Source of the DNA: Halobacillus litoralis
GTDB taxonomy: Bacteria > Bacillota > Bacilli > Bacillales > Halobacillaceae
Direction of reading: 5' to 3'
Assembly: GCF_020171725.1 (NCBI RefSeq)
Contig: NZ_JAIVAJ010000014.1
Span: forward strand, 1-36,957
Length of the DNA stretch: 36,957 nucleotides
The first letter of the stretch is position 1. Every line of letters starts with the position of its first letter. The translations under genes and the position numbers were made by a program. Positions 16,134 through 23,558 of this stretch are shown one piece after another. A model generated the notes under the pieces. The model searched no databases. It had not been told where the DNA came from and saw only the letters and a list, made by a program, of their open reading frames with translations.

Positions 16134-17600
16134 TTATGAGTTGGAATTACGCTTTTGGAAGTTTCCGCGCTTCCCTTTGCCGTTGAAGTTACGGTTACGG
16201 GATTTGTTCTTGTTGTTGAAGTTGCGCTTACCGCCTCCGCGGTAGTTCTTCTTGCCGCCTTTGCCTTTTTGAGCGTTCTTGACGCTGATTGGCTGAACGT
16301 GGGACAAGCGAACAGGTACTTCGCTGCGTTCTTTTGTCATTAATTTAAGTGCTGCCGCCACAAGGTCGGAAGCGTCATGCTGTTCAAGCAGTTCGCTTGC
16401 AGATTGACGGTAGTTCTTCAGGTCAGAATTTCCAAGTGTATCGACAAGCTTGTCGACAGCCACTTTCTGCTGACCGCGCGCTGCTTCTTCAGAAGAAGGC
16501 ACTTTCAGACGGTTTACCGTTTTCTTCGTAATCTTCTCGATCAGGTTCAGCTGGTCTTTCTCACGTGGTGTAACGAAAGAAACAGACTCACCCTTACGAC
16601 CGGCACGACCCGTACGACCGATACGGTGTACGTAGCTTTCCGGATCCTGTGGAATGTCGAAGTTGTACACGTGGGATACTTCAGAAATATCCAGACCACG
16701 TGCAGCAACGTCTGTTGCCACAAGAATCTCGATGCGTCCACGCTTGAACTTGTTCAGCGTTGACATACGTTTTCCTTGAGTAAGGTCTCCGTGGATACCT
16801 TCAGCTGAGAATCCACGAGCCTGCAGTCCGTCTGCTACTTCATCTACACGGCGCTTTGTACGGCCGAAGACAATAGCAAGGGCTGGATCGTGAATGTCAA
16901 GTAGACGTGTCAACGTATCGAACTTATGCTTTTCTGGAATTTCAACATAATACTGTTCGATGTTTTCAACAGTCATTTCTTTCGCTTTGACTTTAACCTC
17001 TTCCGGGCTCTTCATCAAAGTCGTTGCGATATCGCGGATCGCTTTTGGCATCGTCGCAGAGAATAGCAACGTTTGACGCTCTTCAGGTAGAGCTTTCAAA
17101 ATGTCGCGAATGTCGTCGATGAAGCCCATGTTCAGCATCTCGTCTGCTTCGTCCAGAACAGCTGTGTGAACGTGGGATAGTTTGATCGTTTTACGACGAA
17201 TGTGGTCTAAAAGACGTCCTGGTGTCGCTACTACGATTTGGTTGGATTTAAGTGCACGGATTTGACGCTCCATGTTTGATCCGCCGTAAATAGGAAGCGC
17301 CTTGACGCCTTTCCCTTTACCTAAACGGTTCATCTCTTCTGCAACTTGAATCGCAAGCTCACGAGTCGGGGCAATAACAAGCCCTTGAACCGCCTTTGTT
17401 CCTTTATGAATTTTCTCGAGCATCGGAATACCGAATGCCGCCGTTTTCCCTGTACCTGTCTGCGCCTGGCCGATTACATCTTTACCTTGTAAGCCGAGCG
17501 GAATCGTTTGTTCTTGAATCGGTGTGGTTTCTTCAAAACCCATTGCATCTAAAGATTTTAGAATTGGTTCTGACAAACCGAGTGATTGAAATGTTGTCAC
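16134..17600 (-). CDS. cshA: DEAD-box ATP-dependent RNA helicase CshA
   Basis: A 488-aa DEAD-box helicase. Motifs in order: Q motif (PIQEQTIP, about 27-34), Walker A AQTGTGKT (Lys52), PTRELA, DEAD (about 150), SAT, and HRIGRTGRAGRKG. The last 60 residues are rich in Lys, Asn, Arg and Gly (GGKKNYRGGGKRNFNN), an RNA-binding tail as in B. subtilis CshA. CshA works in ribosome biogenesis, the RNA degradosome and cold adaptation. The start is a GTG with AGGAG 9 nt upstream. Its leader contains a terminator-like hairpin, so attenuation is possible. Confidence 0.95.
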   Translation of the reverse strand: MTTFQSLGLSEPILKSLDAMGFEETTPIQEQTIPLGLQGKDVIGQAQTGTGKTAAFGIPMLEKIHKGTKAVQGLVIAPTRELAIQVAEEMNRLGKGKGVKALPIYGGSNMERQIRALKSNQIVVATPGRLLDHIRRKTIKLSHVHTAVLDEADEMLNMGFIDDIRDILKALPEERQTLLFSATMPKAIRDIATTLMKSPEEVKVKAKEMTVENIEQYYVEIPEKHKFDTLTRLLDIHDPALAIVFGRTKRRVDEVADGLQARGFSAEGIHGDLTQGKRMSTLNKFKRGRIEILVATDVAARGLDISEVSHVYNFDIPQDPESYVHRIGRTGRAGRKGESVSFVTPREKDQLNLIEKITKKTVNRLKVPSSEEAARGQQKVAVDKLVDTLGNSDLKNYRQSASELLEQHDASDLVAAALKLMTKERSEVPVRLSHVQPISVKNAQKGKGGKKNYRGGGKRNFNNKNKSRNRNFNGKGKRGNFQKRNSNS

Positions 17601-17654
17601 TAGTTCATGCTCCTTTAAATATAAGTTCTTCTACCTTAATTCCTATATACATGT

Positions 17655-17692
17655 AAAAAAAGCCTTCTGCCACAGGACACGGGAGAGGCTTC
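17655..17692 (-). terminator. Terminator-like hairpin in the cshA leader (possible attenuator)
   Basis: On the minus strand, AAGCCTCT and AGAAGGCTT arms (one bulge, one mismatch, plus an inner CC/GG pair) enclose a loop and are followed by seven T. It lies between the cshA promoter and its start codon. There is no other minus-strand gene upstream for it to serve. Confidence 0.65.
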
Positions 17693-17743
17693 TCTGGTAT
17701 CTTCCTGATAGATTCATTCATCATAACACATATAACATACTAC

Positions 17744-17772
17744 ATTCTACACATTTTCGTTATGCTTTTCAA
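17744..17772 (-). promoter_or_regulatory. Sigma-A promoter of cshA
   Basis: On the minus strand: TTGAAA, 17 nt, TAGAAT. The predicted start is near 17737, giving a leader of about 137 nt. Confidence 0.7.
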
Positions 17773-17825
17773 ACGGAACAATGATAAAATGATGGAAAAC
17801 TGCTGTTCACCTGAGGAGGGTCCCT

Positions 17826-18734
17826 ATGAGTAAGCCTCCGATTCATCCATATATTGTTCTGTTTATCGGTGTGCTCTCCATTTCAACGGCTGCCATATTC
17901 GTGAAATCTGCCGGAGATGCACCTGCGTCTGTTATCGCCTTTTACCGTCTTCTTCTCGCTGTGCTTATTATGTCCCCCTATGTATTATGGAAACATATGG
18001 ACGAAATCAAACAGGTTCGCAGAAAAGATTGGATTCTTACCATTTTCTCAGGTATGTTTCTAGCTCTTCACTTCATCTTCTGGTTCCAGTCCCTGCAATA
18101 TACGACGGTTGCCAGTTCCGTCGTCCTTGTTGCCCTGCAGCCGGTATTTGCTTTCATCGGTACGTATCTCTTCTTTAAAGAGCGGTTTTCCGTCGGGGCC
18201 GTACTGAGTTTAGTCATTACCATTACGGGGAGTGCGATCATCGGATGGGGAGACATGCAGGTCAGTGGACTCGCTTTACTCGGAGATGCCCTGGCAGTGG
18301 CTGGTGCTGTCATGGTTACGGGCTACTTTCTGTTCGGTCAGAACCTGAGGAAGCGTCTTTCTCTTATGACGTACACCTTTATTGTGTACGGGATGGCCGC
18401 TGTTACGCTGCTTCTATATAATACGGCAACTGGACAGCCGCTTTCCGGGTATGACAGCAGCCAGTGGATGATCTTCCTTGCGCTTGCGATCATCCCGACC
18501 TTTTTCGGACACTCCTTATTCAACTGGACATTAAGGTGGCTCAGCGCCTCTACCATTTCCATGGCTGTCCTTTTGGAACCGATTGGCGCCTCCCTACTCG
18601 CTTACTGGATTCTGAATGAAGCTGTTTCTTGGACGCAATGGCTGGGAGGTTCGATTGTATTGTTCGGACTGATGATGTTTATCTTCAGTACGACGAAAAA
18701 GGTCAAACCTAAGATTACGCACGACATCAGCTAG
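17826..18734 (+). CDS. EamA/DMT-family transporter
   Basis: A 302-aa membrane protein with about ten hydrophobic helices in two EamA repeats. The first repeat begins FIGVLSISTAAIFVKSAGDAP, and the second ends with ISMAVLLEPIGASLLAYWIL near residue 260, a typical EamA signature. Members export amino acids or other metabolites; the substrate cannot be told. The ATG has GAGGAGG 7 nt upstream. It is transcribed away from cshA and is followed by degV. Confidence 0.9.
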   Translation: MSKPPIHPYIVLFIGVLSISTAAIFVKSAGDAPASVIAFYRLLLAVLIMSPYVLWKHMDEIKQVRRKDWILTIFSGMFLALHFIFWFQSLQYTTVASSVVLVALQPVFAFIGTYLFFKERFSVGAVLSLVITITGSAIIGWGDMQVSGLALLGDALAVAGAVMVTGYFLFGQNLRKRLSLMTYTFIVYGMAAVTLLLYNTATGQPLSGYDSSQWMIFLALAIIPTFFGHSLFNWTLRWLSASTISMAVLLEPIGASLLAYWILNEAVSWTQWLGGSIVLFGLMMFIFSTTKKVKPKITHDIS

Positions 18735-18800
18735 GACCCTTACTCCAGCAGGTATAAGTACGTTATAATAAAACTATCTATCTTGAGAGCAGGTGTAATA

Positions 18801-19655
18801 ATGACAATTCATCTATTTGTTGACGGCGGTGCCGACCTCGAAGACGGCATGGTCGATCGCCACCAACTGCAAGTCGTCCCTTTAAATATTCATTTCGGTG
18901 ATGAACAATACAAGACCGGGGAAACGATTGATCTGCAGACTTTTTATCAGAAAATGAAAGAATCTGATGAACTGCCAAGCTCTTCTTCCCCAAGCCCGAA
19001 CGATTTTTATGAGAAATATAAGCAAATTGATCCCGAAGACCAAATTCTTGTGCTCGCTCTAAGTTCAGGTCTCAGCAGTACGTACGAGAGCGCCGTCATC
19101 GGAAAGGACATGCTTCTCGAGGAAGAACCGGACCGGACGATTGCGGTTCTCGATACTCGCACAGCAAGCTGCGGTGTTGCGCTTCTGACTCACGAAGCAG
19201 CCGGAAAAATCAATGAAGGCGGATCCTTCGATGACATCGTCGCTCACATGGAAGAACGAATCGAAAAGACGACCACTCTCTTTATCTTGAAAACGCTCGA
19301 GAACGTCATCAAGGGGGGCCGCTTGGATCGTGTGAAAGGCACCATCGCGAAAACATTGAACATCAAACTGTTGATGCGTGCTGCAGATGATGGATCGGTC
19401 GAGGTATTGGAAAAAGTCCGCGGAAATAAAAAATCCCTGCGCCGCTTCGTCGATCAAATCGGAGAGTACGCGCACAACTTTGAAGACAAAGTGATCGCGC
19501 TCTCTCACTGTAACGATGAAGAACGAGGGAAATCGGTCTTGAATTCTATTAAAGAACGTTACAACTTCAAACAGAGTCTCTTCATGGATATCGGCCCACT
19601 GATCGCCACGTATTCAGGAGAAGGCGGCATCGTCATCGCCTTTTTCAGAGATTAA
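18801..19655 (+). CDS. DegV family fatty-acid-binding protein
   Basis: A 284-aa protein of the DegV/FakB type. Visible features: the N-terminal VDGGADLEDGMV loop, SSSSPSPNDFYEKY (about 55-68) and GGRLDRVKGTIAKTLNIK (about 170), conserved fatty-acid-pocket regions. FakB proteins present fatty acids to the kinase FakA for phospholipid synthesis; that role is inferred. I chose the ATG at 18801, 7 nt after an AGGTG. An in-frame TTG at 18783 is less likely. A TATAAT at 18764-18769 may be its -10. Confidence 0.9.
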   Translation: MTIHLFVDGGADLEDGMVDRHQLQVVPLNIHFGDEQYKTGETIDLQTFYQKMKESDELPSSSSPSPNDFYEKYKQIDPEDQILVLALSSGLSSTYESAVIGKDMLLEEEPDRTIAVLDTRTASCGVALLTHEAAGKINEGGSFDDIVAHMEERIEKTTTLFILKTLENVIKGGRLDRVKGTIAKTLNIKLLMRAADDGSVEVLEKVRGNKKSLRRFVDQIGEYAHNFEDKVIALSHCNDEERGKSVLNSIKERYNFKQSLFMDIGPLIATYSGEGGIVIAFFRD

Positions 19656-19660
19656 TAACA

Positions 19661-19691
19661 TCCCCGCCAGACAAGGTATCTGGCGGGGATT
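19661..19691. terminator. Bidirectional terminator between degV and the MFS gene
   Basis: A perfect 12-bp stem (ATCCCCGCCAGA and its complement) with a 7-nt loop lies between convergent genes. The flanks are AT-rich but have no long T run. Confidence 0.75.
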
Positions 19692-19697
19692 ATTCGT

Positions 19698-20975
19698 TCA
19701 CCTATGATATTCGTGATAGTTCGGCTGCGGTGACAATAAAGCAAGAATCGTTGCCGTGACTGGAAACAGAATCGCCAGCAGAATGACCTCCTGGTATCCC
19801 CCGAACCAGTCATAGAAAATCCCGAATGGAAGGGGTCCCAACGCAGAACCGATCACCATGACCGTTTGGGCCAGCCCCTTTATACTACCCAAGTGCTCCC
19901 TGCCAAAATAGTTCGGCCAGACAATGGATAAAACAATCCGTTCAAACCCGTTCACGAATCCCCAGAATACACCAAAAGCAATGGCCATCCAACCGGAACT
20001 TGTAAAGAATAAGATCACAAGCGTCAGCACGTGACCGAAGAAGGTGATGGCCAGTATGTAATGCACCGAAAACCGGTCGACCAGATATCCACTCACGAAA
20101 GTGATCGGAAACCCGATAATCGCCATGAGTGATAAGACAAAGGCCGCAACACCGGACCCAAGACCTTTCAAATCCATGATGGATACAATGTGGAAGGTAA
20201 TGGCCGTATTCACTAATGCCGGCACCGTCACACAAAACAGGATGAACCAGAAGGCTCGTGTGGACATCGCTTCCTTCAGCGTCCAGCTCGTTTCATTGAC
20301 TTCTACGGTTTCAGCCGGACTCGACTTACCACGGACAGGCTTCGGGGTCCCATCAGGTATTTCTCCAATTGCTTCAGGCTTGTTCCGGACGAAGAAATAC
20401 GCAAGCGGAACAAACACGACCAACAGCAGCACGCCCCATATCCCCCACGTGGTGCGCCAGCCAAAGGCATGAATCGCCCATGTATTAAGAGGCGGGAGCA
20501 GAGCGGAACTGGCGAAGCCACCGATTGCCATGACACTGAGGGCACGCCCCCTCTTCTTAATGAACCATTGAGGGACCAAAGTATTTGGAATCAGTGTCAT
20601 CGATCCCTGCCCGAATAACCGGATCATAAAGAAGCCGAAAAACATCATGACAGACCCAAGTAAAAAAGCATTCCAGAACAACGCTAAAGACAGCAACAGT
20701 CCGACTGCCACCATCATTGCCCGTTGCCCAAATCGATCGACGAGCCGCCCCATCATAAACAAGGCAAAGCCGGCTAACAACGTCGCTCCAGAGTAAATCC
20801 CTGAGACCGCCGATCTCGAATACCCGAAGTCTTCAATATAATAATCTATGAAAATAGACACGGAATACGTCTGCCCTGGTCCAGAGAAAAACACACCAAG
20901 ACCGGCGACCAGGACAATCACCCATCCATAATAAAATGGCGTCTGAATGGGTGTATTATTTTCTTTGAGGCTCAT
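19698..20975 (-). CDS. MFS transporter, OFA (oxalate/formate antiporter-like) family
   Basis: A 425-aa major facilitator with about twelve membrane segments. The opening FYYGWVIVLVAGLGVFFSGPG and the GRLVDRFGQR loop between helices 2 and 3 are typical of OFA-like monocarboxylate carriers. The substrate is unknown. The ATG lies inside the 3' end of the esterase gene (20-nt overlap) with GAGGGGG upstream, so the two are translationally coupled. Confidence 0.88.
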   Translation of the reverse strand: MSLKENNTPIQTPFYYGWVIVLVAGLGVFFSGPGQTYSVSIFIDYYIEDFGYSRSAVSGIYSGATLLAGFALFMMGRLVDRFGQRAMMVAVGLLLSLALFWNAFLLGSVMMFFGFFMIRLFGQGSMTLIPNTLVPQWFIKKRGRALSVMAIGGFASSALLPPLNTWAIHAFGWRTTWGIWGVLLLVVFVPLAYFFVRNKPEAIGEIPDGTPKPVRGKSSPAETVEVNETSWTLKEAMSTRAFWFILFCVTVPALVNTAITFHIVSIMDLKGLGSGVAAFVLSLMAIIGFPITFVSGYLVDRFSVHYILAITFFGHVLTLVILFFTSSGWMAIAFGVFWGFVNGFERIVLSIVWPNYFGREHLGSIKGLAQTVMVIGSALGPLPFGIFYDWFGGYQEVILLAILFPVTATILALLSPQPNYHEYHR

Positions 20976-21678
20976 CCTTTACCCCCTCAAGACCTGTAAG
21001 GAATCCCAAGACGCGGTCGAACAGCTCGTCCCTGTCCTCTCCGTGACATATGAGGTGCTTCGAGTTCTTCAGAAAGACGACTTCTCGATCTTCCGCTCCG
21101 ATTTCATGATCGAGAAAAACAGCAGCACTTCTCGGCACCATACCGTCCAGCTCTCCCTGAATAATGAGCACCGGACAGAGGACGTCCGCTAAGAACGGCC
21201 TCGTGAACTGGACGCATTTCATGAATTCTAATGTTGAGAACCAATAGGTCTGTTTTAATTTCTTTTGATACCTTAGGAAAAGCTCGTTGGATTGAAGCAT
21301 CCCTTTCCACGCATCGACGGACATCTCAACCACGTCCTTATACATTTGAGGCAGGCTGACATATTTCCCTGCAGCTGACAAAAGGACAAGGCGTTTGATG
21401 TGGTACTTCGCAGCCAAATAAGAAGCGATCATCCCACCCATGGAGAAACCGATGATGACGATCGTGTCGTTCCTTTTTTTCAAATCCAATAAGGCCAATT
21501 CAGCAGTTGCGATCCATTCCTGATAGTAATGCCCTTCAAGGTCGAGATCCTCACCGTGACCAGGGAGAGTCGGATTGACCAACTCCCAGTCTGTGCGTTT
21601 CTTCAAATAATCGACCAGCGGCTGCACTTCTTCTGGACTTCCTGTATAACCATGAATACATAAACACCCAACACTCAT
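20956..21678 (-). CDS. Alpha/beta-hydrolase, carboxylesterase / monoacylglycerol lipase type
   Basis: A 240-aa hydrolase. The oxyanion region is CIHGYTGSPEE, the nucleophile elbow IIGFSMGGMIA (Ser about 99), the acid IIQGELDGMVP, and the histidine NSKHLICHGED near residue 213. It resembles the Est30/monoacylglycerol lipase group that cleaves short to medium acyl esters. The ATG has GGAGGT upstream. The overlap with the OFA-type carrier suggests that hydrolysis product and transport may be linked, which is inference. Confidence 0.88.
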   Translation of the reverse strand: MSVGCLCIHGYTGSPEEVQPLVDYLKKRTDWELVNPTLPGHGEDLDLEGHYYQEWIATAELALLDLKKRNDTIVIIGFSMGGMIASYLAAKYHIKRLVLLSAAGKYVSLPQMYKDVVEMSVDAWKGMLQSNELFLRYQKKLKQTYWFSTLEFMKCVQFTRPFLADVLCPVLIIQGELDGMVPRSAAVFLDHEIGAEDREVVFLKNSKHLICHGEDRDELFDRVLGFLTGLEGVKDEPQRK

Positions 21679-21712
21679 AATCGAAACCTCCGACTCTTCC
21701 TATGTAATCGAC

Positions 21713-21741
21713 AAGTAACGCGCTGAAGCGGCGCGTTACTT
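21713..21741 (-). terminator. Hairpin overlapping the yppG stop codon
   Basis: A perfect 11-bp stem (AAGTAACGCGC and GCGCGTTACTT, 7-nt loop) contains the yppG stop codon. There is no T tract on the minus strand, so it may protect the mRNA end or weaken read-through into the esterase gene rather than fully terminate. Confidence 0.5.
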
Positions 21742-22146
21742 GATTCCCTTCACGAAAGTACCGAGCCCTTTCACAAGGGGGCTGACCTGTTGGAAGGTTT
21801 TCATCATCTGACCTGTCGTCGACATCATTTTATCAAAATCAAACTGTCCCTCATCATCCTGGAAATAATTCATGACGGTTTTCGGAATCTTTGCGGCCTG
21901 GGATCCGTTCCCGGCTGTATTTTGAAAGGCAGCGTTTTGGTATTCGGCATTTTCAGTATAACCTGGAAATCCGTAACTATACGGTTGGGAAGCTTGAGGC
22001 ATTTGATACCCATAGTATCCATACATCGGATACGAGGGGACTTGCTGATTCGGAAAACGGTTTTGATTCTGATAAGCGTTCTTTCCATGCACATAGGCTG
22101 ACTGATATCGAGTCCAGTCCTGCCACTGGTTGTTATACGGATACAT
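21736..22146 (-). CDS. YppG family protein, Tyr/Gln/Asn-rich
   Basis: About 136 aa. The first two thirds are low-complexity, rich in Tyr, Gln, Pro, Asn and Gly (YGYYGYQMPQASQPYSYGF). The conserved C-terminal part (YFQDDEGQFDFDKMMSTTGQ, then a VKGLGTFVKG end) is the YppG-family signature. Composition resembles spore coat proteins and the family is found in spore-formers, but its function is not established. I chose the ATG at 22146 with AGGTGG 6 nt upstream; the 29-codon upstream extension is hydrophobic and unlike the family. Confidence 0.82.
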   Translation of the reverse strand: MYPYNNQWQDWTRYQSAYVHGKNAYQNQNRFPNQQVPSYPMYGYYGYQMPQASQPYSYGFPGYTENAEYQNAAFQNTAGNGSQAAKIPKTVMNYFQDDEGQFDFDKMMSTTGQMMKTFQQVSPLVKGLGTFVKGIK

Positions 22147-22205
22147 GATGGACCACCTTTTGACCATATTTAGTATTAGCCTATGTAGCGGAGCCAAAAA
22201 AGTGT

Positions 22206-22236
22206 AAAAAAAAACAAGTGATACTCGGATCACTTG
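22206..22236 (-). terminator. Terminator of the glutaredoxin-like gene
   Basis: On the minus strand, CAAGTGAT and ATCACTTG arms around a 6-nt loop are followed by nine T. It lies 5 nt after the stop codon and insulates yppG. Confidence 0.92.
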
Positions 22237-22241
22237 GATGG

Positions 22242-22520
22242 CTACGAAAAGTTTATGGCGTCATGAAAAAATTGTGATTCGTACGGGATTCCCAGCACCC
22301 GCTTCAGCTTTCTCTCTTGAAAACCGAGGATCTTCTCTCCATCTACGAACGTAGCCGGAGTTCCATAGACTTTTCGACTCTTCAGTTCTTTGAAATACTC
22401 ACGGTTATCCGAAATGTTCCGTTCTTCGAAATCTATTTCCCACTCGTTTAGTTTGGAAATGAGTACTTTACATTGGTCGCATTCGCGACTTGTATAAACG
22501 ACAACCTCCGTGTGACTCAT
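22242..22520 (-). CDS. Glutaredoxin-like thiol protein
   Basis: A 92-aa thioredoxin-fold protein. It has a CDQC redox motif after VVVYTSRE and the cis-Pro segment VYGTPATFVDG (about 55-65), followed by a helical tail ending in HDAINFS. It probably reduces disulfides or mixed disulfides, in Bacillaceae perhaps bacillithiol-linked ones, though that is inference. I chose the ATG at 22520 with AGGGG 5 nt upstream; the 41-codon upstream extension has no family match. A sigma-B-type promoter lies 50 nt upstream, so it is likely a general-stress gene. Confidence 0.85.
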   Translation of the reverse strand: MSHTEVVVYTSRECDQCKVLISKLNEWEIDFEERNISDNREYFKELKSRKVYGTPATFVDGEKILGFQERKLKRVLGIPYESQFFHDAINFS

Positions 22521-22569
22521 AGCTGCCCCTCCCCTTTTCTCAACACTCTCTCTACTTTTTATTAGTATG

Positions 22570-22594
22570 TTACCCATATTACAGAATTGTAAAC
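22570..22594 (-). promoter_or_regulatory. Sigma-B-type promoter of the glutaredoxin-like gene
   Basis: On the minus strand: GTTTAC, 13 nt, GGGTAA, five of six bases matching in each box. The predicted start is about 43 nt upstream of the start codon. Confidence 0.7.
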
Positions 22595-22642
22595 TTCCTA
22601 TTTCATGATAATTATTTCCTGAAAAAATGTAAAGTCTACCCA

Positions 22643-23275
22643 TTAATTCGCTAAAGCGTCTTCGATAGGCTGTTCACCACTGATGACGTCATAGCTTTTG
22701 CCATTCGTCCCTTCGGTTGTCAGGAGTGCTACAAGTGTGGCCGCCACGTCCTCACGAGGAATCTCACCAAATTCATTGAGGTGCTCCTGCAGTTTCACTT
22801 TGCCTGTTCCTTCTTCATCCGTCAGGCTTCCCGGTCGTAAGATGGAATACGAAAGTCCAGACGCCTTCAAGTACTCATCTGCTCTGTGCTTCGCATAAAG
22901 ATAGTATTTGAAATCATCCGGCCCGAGATCCGGTCGATCCGCTCCTATCGTACTGAGCATGATACAGCGTTTGATTCCAAAGTGCTTCGCCCGGTCCATC
23001 GCTTTGATGGCGCCTTCCTGATCAATGAGAATCGTCTTGTCAGCACCCGTGTGGCCTCCTGATCCGGCCGCAAAAATAATCGCCTCCATATCGATAAAGG
23101 CATGCTCGAAGTCCTTTTCCAAATCACCGATGACGGTTTTGACCCCCATCTTCTTGAACGCCTTCGCTTGATCCGATTCACGAACCATGGCGACAGGTTC
23201 GTGTTCGGTTTGCTGCAACTTCTGCACGATCTTCCTGCCTACCTGGCCATTTGCTCCGATGACTAGTACATTCAT
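22643..23275 (-). CDS. NAD(P)-binding reductase of the atypical SDR type (YhfK-like)
   Basis: A 210-aa Rossmann protein. It opens VLVIGANGQVGRKIVQKL, the NAD(P)-binding glycine motif. A central IIFAAGSGGHTGADKT segment and SYSILRPGSLTDE follow, as in B. subtilis YhfK. These are NmrA/atypical SDR proteins lacking the classic Tyr-x-x-x-Lys in the usual setting; substrate unknown. The ATG at 23275 has AAGGAGG 8 nt upstream; the 61-codon upstream extension is rejected. A sigma-B-like promoter precedes it, suggesting stress control together with the downstream glutaredoxin gene. Confidence 0.88.
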   Translation of the reverse strand: MNVLVIGANGQVGRKIVQKLQQTEHEPVAMVRESDQAKAFKKMGVKTVIGDLEKDFEHAFIDMEAIIFAAGSGGHTGADKTILIDQEGAIKAMDRAKHFGIKRCIMLSTIGADRPDLGPDDFKYYLYAKHRADEYLKASGLSYSILRPGSLTDEEGTGKVKLQEHLNEFGEIPREDVAATLVALLTTEGTNGKSYDVISGEQPIEDALAN

Positions 23276-23311
23276 GTAGACTTCCTCCTTCAGCTTATCT
23301 ATCATTAGAAA

Positions 23312-23336
23312 TTCCCCTGTCTCTTCTTTTATAAAC
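23312..23336 (-). promoter_or_regulatory. Sigma-B-like promoter of the yhfK-like gene
   Basis: On the minus strand: GTTTAT, 13 nt, GGGGAA. The spacing is right; the -10 matches four of six bases. It lies about 37 nt upstream of the start codon. Confidence 0.5.
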
Positions 23337-23521
23337 AGAAGGATGCTTGCCTTTAGCCTATAAGAAGGCGAAAGTGGTCGTGAAAAGGTAAATCTACGCT
23401 GTTTTTCTGAACTCGCCTCCAGTAAACCGTTCAGAAACGCTTCGTCACACCCCCCCAACGCCTAATACGATCCCAAACGGCCGTGACCCTCCTGCTCTCG
23501 ACATTTCCTACAATGTCATCA

Positions 23522-23552
23522 CAAAAAAAAAGACAGCGGAATCCCCGCTGCC
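23522..23552 (-). terminator. Terminator of the ABC-F gene
   Basis: On the minus strand, GGCAGCGG pairs with CCGCTGTC around a short loop and is followed by nine T. It begins 6 nt after the stop codon. Confidence 0.92.
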
Positions 23553-23558
23553 TTTCTC

